Source: Rutidosis leptorrhynchoides (taxonomy: Eukaryota > Streptophyta > Magnoliopsida > Asterales > Asteraceae). From it: 64,000 nucleotides of DNA. The first letter of the stretch is position 1. The number at the start of each line of letters is the position of its first letter. Positions 46,110-57,100 of this stretch are shown here, in pieces. The stretch is taken from assembly GCF_046630445.1 (NCBI RefSeq), contig NC_092341.1, positions 7,938,001 through 8,002,000 on the forward strand, written 5' to 3'. Under the pieces are notes generated by a model. That model searched no databases, had not been told where the DNA came from, and saw only the letters and a list, made by a program, of their open reading frames with translations. The position numbers and the translations under genes were made by a program.

Positions 46110-46726
46110 GAAAGGAGCAATACGAGCTGAATTAGAATCACTCAATAAAAGAAAAGTTTTCGGATCAATCGTTATCACTTTTAAAGATGTGAAACGTATG
46201 GGATATAAATGAATTTTTATCCGAAAAAGAAATGTGCAAATGAAGATACAAGGCAAAACTAGACTTGTAACTCAAGGTTTCCCACAAAGACCAGAAATGA
46301 ATTATGAGGAAAACTTATCCTTATGTAATGGATACAATTACTTATTAGATACTTAATCAACCTGGTAGTTACTTAAATGCATCTCATGGATGTTGTTACT
46401 ACTTATCTATATGGATCACTTGATAGTGATATATATGAATATACCTGAAGGGTTTAAGGTATCAGAAACATCTAACGCAAAACCTAAAGAAATGTATTCC
46501 ATTGAATCACAAAGATTTTTATATGGGTTGATACAATAGTATAACGGATTAAGTGATTACTTGATAAGAAAAGTGTATACATATAAACTTATTTGCACAT
46601 GTGTTTTAATTATGAAAACAATGACCAGATATATATCGTAGTTATTTATGTCAGTGGTCTTAATATCATAGGTACAAAAAAAAAAAGATCCATGAAGCCA
46701 TTCAACTTCTAAAGAAAGAATTTGAA
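46110..46726 (+). pseudogene. Copia reverse transcriptase, first half, decayed
   Basis: Scattered homology: IRAELESLNKRKVFG, KTRLVTQGFPQRPEMNYEE, YMNIPEGFKVSE. Several stops and frame changes intervene. Confidence 0.7.
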
Positions 46727-47647
46727 ATGAAAGATCTCGGAAAAACCAAGTATTGCCTTGGTTTACAAATTGAACATATGCCTAATGGTTTACTTGTACA
46801 TCAAACAACATATACTGAAAAGATTTTAAAACGTTTTAATATGGACAAGGCAAAACCATTAAGTACTCCTATGGTTGTTAGATCACTTAATGTTGACACT
46901 GATCCATTTCTTCCCTGTGAAGATCATGAAGATATCCTAGGATCAGAAGTACCATATCTTAGTGCAATTGGAGCTCTTATGTATCTTACAAATTGTACAA
47001 GATCTGACATTTCTTTTGCAGTTAATTTGTTGGCAAGGTTCAGCTCAGCTCCTACCAAAAGACACTGGAATGAGATCAAACACATATTTCGATACCTTCG
47101 AGGAACTACTGATTTAGGATTATTTTATTCCAACGAATCGAAACAAGATTTGGTTGGTTATGCAGATGCAGGTTATTTATCTGATCCACATAAAGCTAAA
47201 TCTCAAAATGGATATGTATTCCTAAATGGAGGTACCGCAATATCATGGCGTTCTCAAAAACAAACACTTGTTGCAACATCATCAAATCATGCCGAAGTGA
47301 TTGCATTACATGAAGCTACTATGGAATGTTTTTGGTTGAGATCAATGACACAACTCATTACTGATTCTTGTGGACTAGAACGCGATAAAAGTCCAACAAC
47401 TATCTATGAAGATAATGTAGCTTGCATAACACAGATGAAAGAAGGGTATATCAAAAGTGACCGAACAAAACACATACCTCCTAGATTCTTCTCATACACT
47501 CAAAATCTCATTAAGGACAACCAGATTGAAATGAGATATGTTCAGTCAAGTAAAAACTCTGCTGACCTTTTCACCAAAGCACTTCCAACTGCTATTTTCA
47601 GAACACACATTCATAATATTGGCATGAGGCATGTTCAGAAGATGTAA
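46727..47647 (+). pseudogene. Copia RT end and RNase H, open 306 codons
   Basis: The one intact stretch of this element: MKDLGKTKYCLGLQIEHMPN, TRSDISFAVNLLARFSSAPT, GYADAGYLSDPHKAKSQNGY, ISWRSQKQTLVATSSNHAEV, TIYEDNVACITQMKEGY and SKNSADLFTKALPT. The RNase H acidic residues (D of YADAG, E of HAEV, D of YEDN) are in place. It ends at a normal stop 150 bp before the PPT. It is cut off from gag and integrase by upstream stops, so it is scored as part of a pseudogene. Confidence 0.92.
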
Positions 47648-47790
47648 CAATTCAGGCGTTGCCTACTTGAGGGGGAGTCAATTCTATGCTGCACTCTTTT
47701 TCCCTTAGCTAAAGTTTTATCCCAATGGGTTTTCTTTAGCAAGGTTTTTAACGAGGCAGTACTAGTTATTCTCTAATAAAATTGTCATCC

Positions 47791-47799
47791 AAGGGGGAG
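47791..47799 (+). promoter_or_regulatory. Copia polypurine tract
   Basis: AAGGGGGAG directly before the 3' LTR. Confidence 0.9.
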
Positions 47800-48012
47800 T
47801 GTTATAAAAGTTAAATTGGATGTTAATTTTATTATTATTATAGATATTGTATAGTAGATTTTTTGAGTATAAATATGTGTGTTATGAGTTTATAAAACAC
47901 ACACTAAATATATTCTCTCATATTCTCTCATATTCTCTCTATATACTTATTAGTAGTCTACAGTCAAGAACTAAGCCACTAAAGGTAGTTATAAGCCTAC
48001 TGAATTATAACA
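47800..48012 (+). mobile_element. Copia 3' LTR
   Basis: A 213-bp LTR matching the 5' LTR except two substitutions and a 10-bp TATTCTCTCA duplication. Confidence 0.92.
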
Positions 48013-48017
48013 GAGAG
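48013..48017. repeat. TSD of the copia element, right copy (GAGAG)
   Basis: It matches 41698-41702. Confidence 0.9.
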
Positions 48018-49035
48018 TTTTTTTTTGGGGTATTGCTAAATCTACCCTTAAAAAAATTTAAACTTTCTATATTAATAAAGCTGCTTTTTCGATGCAAACC
48101 AAGCTTTTTACCAATATCTATGTGCTTTGACTACTTTCATTCATTATTCATATTTTTTACATTTTTACATACAAAACACAAATCAATCCAATATTATTAA
48201 AAAATGGTACGTATTTTTATATATGTAAATAAAATGTATTATAAACATATTACAAAAAACCCACTCGAGTCTAACGTCTCAAAACAATTTACTATTTAAA
48301 TTTAGATTTTATATATAAATATTTAAAATTTGTACCTTTTTTTTGTATTTGTATTTCAATTTATATTTCTACTTCGATTTGTATTTCGATTTATACTTTC
48401 GCCTTTTCATTTTACGTTTATATGTTACGTTTATATTTTACGTTACATTTAATGTTTTACATTCACAATTGATGTTTATGTTTAACATGTAAACTTTACA
48501 ATTTATGTATTCGTTTTATACTTGCATTATAGCTAAAAAAGAGATAATATAATTAACTTTGTAATATATATGTATATATTTAAAAAATAATAATAATATA
48601 GAGTCTACTCTGTATTATATGGAGTATAAAAGAAATAAATTAATCAGTAAATATTTATCAATGTTTTAAAATCTTCATGGAGCTATTCAACTCTCATAAT
48701 TCTTTTTTCTCTCTCCTCTTTCTTCTTTTCACCCTCCGTTCTCTCTTTTATATTTCATCATAATTTGGTAATGATTATGCTAATTTTAGAAAATTTGGGT
48801 AGATTAAGTAAAAAATTTGGGTAGATTTAGACTTTTTTTTTCTGGTATCGTTTGGTGGTGTGGCAACGAGTCAACGAACAAATGTAACATGTGTTTTAGT
48901 ATATAGTACTACGTATACAACTAATTTGATGGTTGACAAATAACTACGAGGGGACAAATATAATACTTCCATTCAAATGAATGATTAACTTTTTTATAAT
49001 GAAATATACCAAATCAGCATCTTTGCGTTTGATAC
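48018..49035. other. Intergenic DNA with a possible short DNA transposon
   Basis: GCTAAATCTACCC near 48034 and GGGTAGATTTAGAC near 48820 are inverted relative to each other and enclose about 800 bp of AT-rich DNA without a gene. This could be a non-autonomous DNA element; no TSD is clear. The ORF at 47847-48200 starts in the LTR and is not supported. Confidence 0.35.
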
Positions 49036-49039
49036 TCAT

Positions 49040-49470
49040 ATTTTTTGATGAGAGTTGAGGGAGGACGTTTCATTGGTATGCATTTTGCAACATGTCACAT
49101 AGTTGGGGCCATTATTAGCACAACCACACGACGTCGTTTCTTCCACCGACAATGACCTAGTTGTTGCAAAACATGTGTATCGGCAGAGACATGTTAGCCA
49201 TGTGTTGACTTTGTCAACCCATCCAGCAGTCCCCGGTAGCCCACTGGAGCCTGGCGAAACACCATCACCCATTTTCCCACAGCATGTCAGGCCCGAGATT
49301 CGAACCTGCATTGTTATTGTTGCAATCTTCGCATGCCTGGAACCAAGGGATCATTTGAGCCCGGTAAGAATGGTTTTTGATCCAATTATTTGAAAAATTC
49401 TCACCTGGTGGAAATCGAACCCTCACTAGTTTGACTACTTCCTTCAATGCCCACACGAAGAATAGCATCA
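49040..49470 (-). repeat. SINE-like or composite repeat with two B-box motifs
   Basis: The minus strand has GGGTTCGATTTCC (about 49420) and AGGTTCGAATCTC (about 49295), both matching the tRNA B box GTTCGANNC. The segment is GC-richer than its surroundings. No poly-A tail or TSD was found, so the class is open. The frames at 49036-49311, 49103-49393 and 49265-49468 are not convincing proteins. Confidence 0.35.
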
Positions 49471-49744
49471 GATTAATTAAATTTATTTCTCTTAATTCTC
49501 AATTCTCAATTAAATAATAATACCATTATATTAGTTTATACCGAGTAAATAAACTACGTATAAAATCATCATATTCAATTTTCGAATTAAACCATATACA
49601 TCGTATTTAAAAAATCAAACTTATAACGTGTTCTATCATCATTACAATATAATAAACACAATAATTTGCAACAAAAATATAGTTTGTAATCAAAAAGAAA
49701 AAAAAAATCAAAATCCACTTAATCACACCTTTAATTCGTCATAA

Positions 49745-50494
49745 TCAGATCGTCCATTTCCAGATCTTAATTCGTAGATCCACTTTACATTTCGCATCAG
49801 ACACCGTTGCCGCCGTTGCTGTTTTTCCGGTCGGTACTGCAGCCTTAATTCCGTCACACGTAACTCTGATCGGCAGTTTCTTCGCCTTAATACTTCCAAT
49901 TTTGACTTTGACTTTCGTATCAAGTTGAATTCTCAATTGTAAACTCTTTTTGCTCTTCAGATCTGATTTCAATTGACTGTTATCATCAACACTAACTCCG
50001 TTAACAGACGTAACTGTTCGTAACATCGTCGTATTCTTCTTCGGCATAGTAAACGCCGCTATCGTTCCGTCACCGACGTTAACGTCATCCGATTTAAAAC
50101 TAACGGTAACTGGATCGTAATCGAACGTAATCTTCTTGTTAGGGTTTCTTGCACTTCCGGTGAAATTGAAATTCGTCGTTAGTTTATTCGATGACGTCAG
50201 ATTAAATTGAGTGACGTGTAGAGACGCGACCGCGAACGTCGGTCGATGCGGACGGTAGAGAACGTACACAACGCCGCTGGCCACGGCGATGAGCAGTAGC
50301 AGGATAATGATAATGCATGTGAGCCAGAGACATAATGAACAGCAGCAGCTACGGCGGCTCCGGCGAGGTTGTGGACGGTAGACTGGACGATTGTGGTTGT
50401 AGAGCTGTGCTTTGCTGGCCGGAAACGAAGGATTTCCGGCGGAGGGAGTGGGACCGGCGGAGGGTTTTGAAGCAGGATAGACTTTTTCAGCCAT
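49745..50494 (-). CDS. NDR1/HIN1-like (NHL) LEA_2-domain membrane protein
   Basis: A single-exon gene of 249 aa. The N-terminus (residues about 1-48) is Pro/Ser-rich and cytosolic, ending in a basic Cys-rich patch (RRSRRSCCCSLCLW). One transmembrane segment follows at about 58-80 (TCIIIILLLLIAVASGVVYVLY). The LEA_2 domain spans about 110-215, with the family phrases NPNKKITFDYDPVTVSFKS and LDTKVKVKIGSIKAKKLPI and the conserved end CKVDLRIKIWKW. Length and tail match the NHL6/NHL13 branch. Family members sit at the plasma membrane and take part in pathogen or stress responses; the specific role here is inferred. The start ATG at 50492-50494 has a good context (AATGGC). A (GT)n run lies just upstream in the 5' region. 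Confidence 0.92.
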   Translation of the reverse strand: MAEKVYPASKPSAGPTPSAGNPSFPASKAQLYNHNRPVYRPQPRRSRRSCCCSLCLWLTCIIIILLLLIAVASGVVYVLYRPHRPTFAVASLHVTQFNLTSSNKLTTNFNFTGSARNPNKKITFDYDPVTVSFKSDDVNVGDGTIAAFTMPKKNTTMLRTVTSVNGVSVDDNSQLKSDLKSKKSLQLRIQLDTKVKVKIGSIKAKKLPIRVTCDGIKAAVPTGKTATAATVSDAKCKVDLRIKIWKWTI

Positions 50495-50518
50495 TGATAG
50501 AAATTATTTTGATGATAT

Positions 50519-50548
50519 TGTGTGTGTGTGTGTGTGTTTGTGTGTGTA
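50519..50548. repeat. (GT)n microsatellite upstream of the NHL gene
   Basis: TGTGTGTG.. with one interruption, 25-55 bp before the start codon, probably in the 5' UTR. Confidence 0.9.
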
Positions 50549-50734
50549 TTTATTTAATTTGTCAATGAAAGAAGCTGTTAGATGAGATTTCGCTGTGAAT
50601 ATATGCGAAATTTGTAGGTGACGGTGGTATTTGAAAGTGAAGATGGAGATAGAGATAGAAAGTATGTATCTATAGGTGGTGCAAGGCTGTTTTCGGAGTT
50701 GGAGGGAATATACATCAAATTCGCTTTCCATCAT

Positions 50735-51119
50735 TTTACATTACTTGATTAATAAATTAATACGGCGTAGTAATAATTAATTAATAAATAATAAATTAAT
50801 ATCATAAAACAATTTATTCCCTCATTAGCACTCAGAATTTATTTCATCTTTCTAAGTCATAAGTTGCGTAAAATATTTATAAACGCTAACAATTGATGTA
50901 TAGACCGACGATATGAATGAAATACGTAAAAAACTATAATACATATCGCCGTCGTAATTCTATTATCTCAAACAAAAAATGTCTAATTTAAGAAACATCG
51001 TTACTCCACTATATATTTTTGTAGTTTCTTAATTAATTTTGACTTTTTAAGAGTGTTAATGTGTTTATGACTCATTAACAATGATCTTGATGTTACTAGT
51101 AAAAGAAAATTTGATCAAT
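50735..51119. other. Intergenic DNA upstream of the NHL gene
   Basis: AT-rich, no gene recognised. The promoter of the NHL gene should lie in its left part; I see no unambiguous TATA box. Confidence 0.5.
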
Positions 51120-51310
51120 AATAGAAGCCATTTATTTTTAATGGCGATTTTTTTGTATCAGTAGATCATTTATTTCAACGATCGCGAAAATTCGAATTCG
51201 ATCGATTGTTTTAAAGAAAATCATGTCATCCATAAAGATCAAACTCATGATCTCTCTCTATCCCATGACTCAAAGGACATGAGGAAAACCGTTGAGCCAG
51301 AGAGGTGGTT
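51120..51310 (-). repeat. Candidate SINE (tRNA-like)
   Basis: The minus strand reads CTGGCTCAACGGTTTTCC (A-box-like TGGCTCAACGG) and about 45 nt later CATGAGTTTGATC (a weaker B box). The 3' part is AT-rich with no clear tail. Confidence 0.4.
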
Positions 51311-53270
51311 GATATTTTCAAATATGCGTTTGATAAATTCACTTAAATTTACTAAATTATTCTTAATAATGTGTTATACTGAGTCTAAAAATTTTTATTT
51401 CAGATTATTGGAAGGTATTATTGAAAAGTAACAAGTATGTGTGAATCTATCAAAATCATGAATTAAAATATCACCTCTCAAAATAATAGATAATGATCCA
51501 TTCAATTAGATCAATACGCAATATATATCTAATATAGATATGTCATTTATCACCCATTTTTTAATAATATATTACTTCTTCCATCTCATTCCAATAGTCC
51601 AGGGAGTATATATTAACATACAGTGTTTCTACTCTTCCTATTAAACACTATTCATGATTTTTTAATTTTTATTTTTTTTATCATTCACCACTTTTTGCAC
51701 ATTTGTTTCACCTCATTTTTTTTTAGTTTCGTTTAGGAGAAGTTTCACCTCTCTTTTTTTTTTTTTTTTTCTTTTGGTATAAATCAAATTTAGTTTCTTC
51801 ACAATTGATATATACATAGCATTTAAATTATCCTTCCTTAACTATATTTGTCGTTTGGTGCTTTTTCGAAGAAGTCTATGACAACTGACAAGTTGAGTAA
51901 AACTTAAAGATACAAATAGAATATGTGCTAAACGATTTTTGCTGTTTGTCATTGTCGTTAAAAATAAAAGCTTACCGACATAAGTCGACAACGAAGTGCG
52001 GTAGCCACTTTCTTTTATTCAGTTAGTTCTGTTATCTAACAACCTGCACCTAGCTTTAGCTTCTTTTATTTATATAAAGTATATTTTTTATTTTACCTTT
52101 ATTTGTTCACATGAACTACTTAAATATCCATAGTGTAATACTTGACTTATTTTGAATTAATATAGGACATCTATAAAACTAACTATTGTTGTAAATTTGT
52201 AATGGACATATAATGAAGGTCCTCATTTTTTTATTTATTATTTATTAACCTATATTCAACTTATTTTAAGAACTGATTAATCATAGAGCAACTACCCGCT
52301 TGCGAGCAGCCCAGATTCATTGCGGGCGAACCTCCGTGGCCACTAGGGATTAACTGCAGCTGCCTGAAATCGAAAACATGACCTCCACTATGGAAAAATG
52401 GACCCTCAACCATTACTAGCACCACCCCAATGGTTAAAGGACCCTCGACCATAACAAATAATAACAAACATCTTGTGCCAACATTATTGATTATGTTTGG
52501 TAAAAAAATGTCCGTCATGTATTTTAAAATCATCTCACAATGTTTTGTACAAATATCTAATATAAACTTCACCGCCGCAACGCGCATTTACCTCATTATT
52601 CTGTTATATATCAAGAAGACTACATGTTAACCTTGAGATTCAAGATATGGTGTGCGTATTTACACATATTTAGAAAATAGTTACACGATTAAAAATTGAT
52701 AACATATATATGACAAAACAAAATACGGTGGATACAGCCATTTGATTCGGACGTTTTTGGTGTGTTGGATACTTCACTTTTAAATTAGTCAACAAATATT
52801 GTCTACTATTATTATATTATTTGATTTAATTAATTTAATTTAAATGTTTGAAAGATTATGATTCTTTTGTTATTGCTTATGCTTAGGTAGAGATAGAGAA
52901 TTAGAGATAGAGATGTTACTTTATGCCTTTTTACTAGATATCTATCGCCTGTTTTCTACCACCTTGTTATAACTATTCGTATGCTAATTCTAAGATCATT
53001 TTAAACAGCAAAAAGCAAGACACACGATTTGTTGTTGTTGGTCAAGGGTCGTCGTCCGTAAGGTGTTGCTTATATTGAGGATTTATCATTATCGTTTTTA
53101 TAAAGAGACTAGACTACGAGGCCCAACACAACCATCTTTTGGTATGGTTTTTAAAAAAGAGTGAACCAGGCAGCTTTAGAACTTGTTCCAGATTTGAAAA
53201 CAATTCTCATGATTCATGTACAGATTAAATTTCTTGTGGAATGGACATAATATATCAGCTTTGGGTTAGA
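51311..53270. other. Intergenic DNA, no gene recognised
   Basis: AT-rich throughout. A GC-richer island at 52285-52450 (minus strand GGAGGTTCGCCCGC and GGTCATGTTTTCGATTTC) looks like an old repeat. The 108-codon frame over it (52261-52587) shows no known motif. Confidence 0.5.
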
Positions 53271-53273
53271 ATG

Positions 53274-53536
53274 GGTCAATTTGAGTGTTTTTTTTTTTTT
53301 TTTTTTTTTTTTTTTGAAACCTCCCTATGAACGAGTACATTGGCTCCCCATAGAAGGTAAACCTCAGATAATCAAGCCCCCTGAGCGTAAGACCTGGTAC
53401 CGGGTGTATTGCAAAACGCACCCTCTGGTCACACTCCCTTTTTGAACGAAATGACTTTGCCAAGATTCGAACTCGGGTGATGTGCTTCATCGAGCAACTC
53501 AGTGACCACTCGGCAAACCTCATGGTTAATTTGAGT
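53274..53536 (-). mobile_element. tRNA-derived SINE with poly-A tail and TSD
   Basis: The body (53316-53523) reads on the minus strand from GAGGTTTGCCGAGTGGTCAC (A-box region) to CGAGTTCGAATCTTGG (B box), with A and B boxes about 43 nt apart, then a body of about 150 bp and an A28 tail (T-run 53288-53315). A 13-bp target duplication with one mismatch flanks it: GGTCAATTTGAGT (53274-53286) and GGTTAATTTGAGT (53524-53536). The ORF at 53266-53523 is a chance frame through the body. Confidence 0.82.
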
Positions 53537-54180
53537 TAATCTTAATTGGTAATATCGATTTGAGATATGTTCTAATGATAACTCGATTTGAGTTATGTTC
53601 CAATGATGTAATGGTTAAGATTAATTCGTACAAATCAGACCAATACTAAACTACAATGTCAAAGGAAACACACGGTCGAGTGTCCTTGCCAAACATACAT
53701 TTTTTTTGCCATTAATACCAATAATGCAATGTTCACGTGAAGTGTTAATTTGTTACAATAATTGATAATTGAAGTTATCTAAACAAGGGTGAAACAACCC
53801 CTTAAATATAACCGCATCAAGGGTGAATAACAATACAAACACATAAATTATGTAGCCTATGGGTGTACAAAGAAAATGTTGTGCACAAAATCCAACATAA
53901 ATTACAAGAACGTGGTAGCGAACATACCAAAAACACAACCTATACCCATTGTATACAACATTCGTTCAAAATTTGACATCTAAACCCCAAGTTTCACTTA
54001 ATTTAGCATCTTCAGAGACCAAACAACATTATAATCAAAATCTATATGGTAAAGCCAAAATGCATGGCTACTAGTAAACTCTATATCCTCTTGGACGTCA
54101 CTAGTCGGAACCCATTTCACATATGCTTTTCGAGATGATAAACAAGTTTTTGAAAAATACAAAAGTGAGTTACCAAAAGT
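53537..54180. other. Downstream region of the RHD3-type gene
   Basis: AT-rich. It probably includes the 3' UTR of the minus-strand gene. The frame 53753-53938 is not supported. Confidence 0.5.
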
Positions 54181-57100
54181 TTAAAGGTTTTGGTTGTGTT
54201 GTGACGGGCTAGTGTATTCTGTTTCATTTTCTATAACTACCTCGGACGAAGCAGTTGATGATACACCACTGTTACTCTGAATGATCCTTGAAGCTTGTGG
54301 TGGGCCCGACGTATTTCTTTGTGCATCAGTGCTCACAGGCCGTTCCCCTTGTTCCGCTAGTTTTTTAAGAAGATTTGTGACTGTCGGAATAAACTTGGTA
54401 GATAATGAAAGAATTCCAGGAAGCTGTAACCATTAAAAAAAAAAAAAAAACAAAAAAAAACAAAAAAAAAACAAAAAAAATTAAGAAGACAGGTATAATA
54501 AAGTTGTACGGATCGGTTATGGTAAACATCCAAACACCTCGTGATTATTATTAGATGATAATTAAAAATAAAATAAAAAGATGATTTTTGAAAGGTTAAA
54601 CTTACTGCGCCATTGCGGAATTCACCAGAAATGTCTAGTTGGACCCACAAAGCTTTAAGTAGCAAGTAACTCACAAAAATAAAGAGCAGCCACAAAGGAT
54701 TCCTGTATAAATAAAATTCAAAATAAGACGTGGTTTCATGTAACGAAGAAATATGAAGGTGGGGGATACATATATTCAAAAAGAACCTCAAAAGAGTCAT
54801 AAACTCGTTGAATCCAAGGACCACCATTGCAGCAATAGCCCATGGAGGCGGTAACCAGTTGTTATTGCGCTTATTAGCTTCCTGAAAACAATAATAATAT
54901 AGTATAAACCGTCAATCAATAAGTAAAAATACATCGTTTTCACTAAAAAAAATTAAAAATAGACCCATACTTGGGAAGCGATAGCTTGAGTGATGGTATA
55001 TTCAGTTTCTCTTTGAAATTGGTTCCACAGTGATTTACATTGAACAGGCGTTATGAGTGTCTTGGTAGCTGGAACCTGAATATCAACAAAGTAAACATCT
55101 TTTTAAACCGTGTGATTATGTAGGGGATAAAACATAAACATGTTTTTAAGCCATAATTACACATGGTACCTCGTCCCATGTGCTCGAGGCCAATGGGTCT
55201 GTGTTGCTCTTACTAGTGCCTTTCGGCGATTCAACTAAAGCAAGGACTAGAGTATTCGCAATCTTATCAGTGTCCTCATCCAATCGAATGGCAGCCAATA
55301 CCGAAAGCAACTTTAAAGACTGAAAAATAAATGTAAATAATTGAAAACGATTGTATATCACAAGTAATTAAAACTAATAAATTCGATATCAAACATCAAA
55401 GGTCATAATGTGATATAATTTCTGAAGAAATTGACTCTTACAGAAGACCGGGCCATTTTAGTTATAGCTCGAATATCTTCCTTTCCGGTCCAGACTCGCG
55501 GCATCGAATCATTATCATGGTTGAATATCGATGTAAACCTGCGTAATTAATAGATTAATAACAATGATTCAAAATTAAATATTTATGACATATTCAATAT
55601 TTGGTGGCATAAAGTACCTTTCTTTCATCCGGTACAAAACTTTGGCGGCTTCTTCTTTTGTCTTCCCTTCAACTACTACTCTTGCATAATTCTTCAATTT
55701 TGAAATCATATCTTCCTTAGCTTGATCATCCATTTCAAACCCAGAAAGTGAAAACGAGAATTCGGATACGGCTTTTTCGGTTTCGCGATGAAGAATTTTC
55801 CTTATTGCGGGCCAAGTATCGTCATTGGCTCCTTCTAGAAGAGCTTCCACAGGACCATATAAAGCTTCTTTTAACTTCGACTGCATAATAATAGATATAT
55901 TGATCAATAATTGCTTGATTCAAAGCATAAAACATACAAATTAATATTTAATATTACCTCATATAGTGATGTAAGTTCAGATAGTTTGGCAGTTCTAACT
56001 TCAGCAATATGAGAATCCAAATCGTGTGAAAACTTATCACGTACTTTAATTGAGTCCCAATTAGCTTGCTTTATAATGGCATCTGTAGATAGATTCAAAT
56101 ACATTTTAAGTATCTAAAAAAATTTGACCAAAAAAATGACAGTTAATAGCTGGCTATACCTTCACAATGTTCATCGAATAACTTTATGAACTTGTTAGAG
56201 CATTCACGAGCAGCCATAGCGAACCCCTGTCCTCCATTCAAAGCATCACTAAGTGCTTTTTTGAAGTTATCGAATGTCCCGGATCGTATGTGTTCCAACA
56301 TCGATTGGTAAGCCGGTTGAACAAGCTGAATATATAAAAAGATACCATGCAATGAGAGCATACTACACGTATATAAACGTGAATAAGCATCGACAAGAAA
56401 ACATTACCTGCAACAACTTCTCTTCCAATTGCTTTCGCTTTGCAGATCTAACGCTGTCTTCAAAGTAGGTAGCCTCTTCATCATAACTAAAAACGAATCA
56501 TTAAAACACATAATCATTGTATATAACATCGTAGATGCTTCCAAAACATGATGTAAATCACAAATTCACAATACCTGGATAAACATTTTGAAAGAAGTGA
56601 ACTAAGCTTCTTTCCAAAGCCCGCGACAAGATGAGATTGCACAGCCTCTTCTAATTCAATCCAGTCCTGCAACACGTATTTATATAGTTCAAATGTTATA
56701 AACAGATTGTGATATGCTAATTAATTAGTACTAAAATAGGTACCTCATTTGAAACAAATGAAGAATATTTCTCGTTAGCAATTTCTTCACACCGTACGGT
56801 TGCCACCATGACTTTGTGGGCAGGCAAGTCGAGATCTTTATTCTCTTTAATAACTTTCCAAATTTGTTGTGAACTAAACGAAAAACCAGAAGCGGGAACG
56901 ACTCCTCGCCTATCACCGGCTAGACCGCCAGGTGCTATAGATTGAAAAAACTTCTGCCTTAAACTAGCCACCTTTCAAGACCCGAACATAAGAAAAAAAA
57001 AGTCAAAATTGGTCACAACTCAGCCAAAATAAATCAAAGTCAAACTTGGTCAACATCCGAGTACTCCCCGAGTAGCGATTTTTGCAACCTTATGAATATG

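Larger units (their letters stand above)
41703..48012 (+). mobile_element. Ty1/copia retrotransposon, complete but decayed, 6.3 kb
   Basis: LTRs 41703-41905 and 47800-48012, TSD GAGAG. The order gag, protease, integrase, RT, RNase H is that of copia elements. The LTRs differ by two substitutions and one 10-bp indel, implying recent insertion, but gag, protease, integrase and the first half of RT are full of stops and gaps. The leader is unusual: an 89-bp array, a module shared with a gypsy LTR, a 51-bp array and a small membrane-type ORF. Confidence 0.94.

Noticed and set aside
54357-54827. 156-codon minus-strand ORF
   Set aside because: It reads through exons 20-21 of the RHD3-type gene and their introns; the spliced model with consistent phases explains it better.
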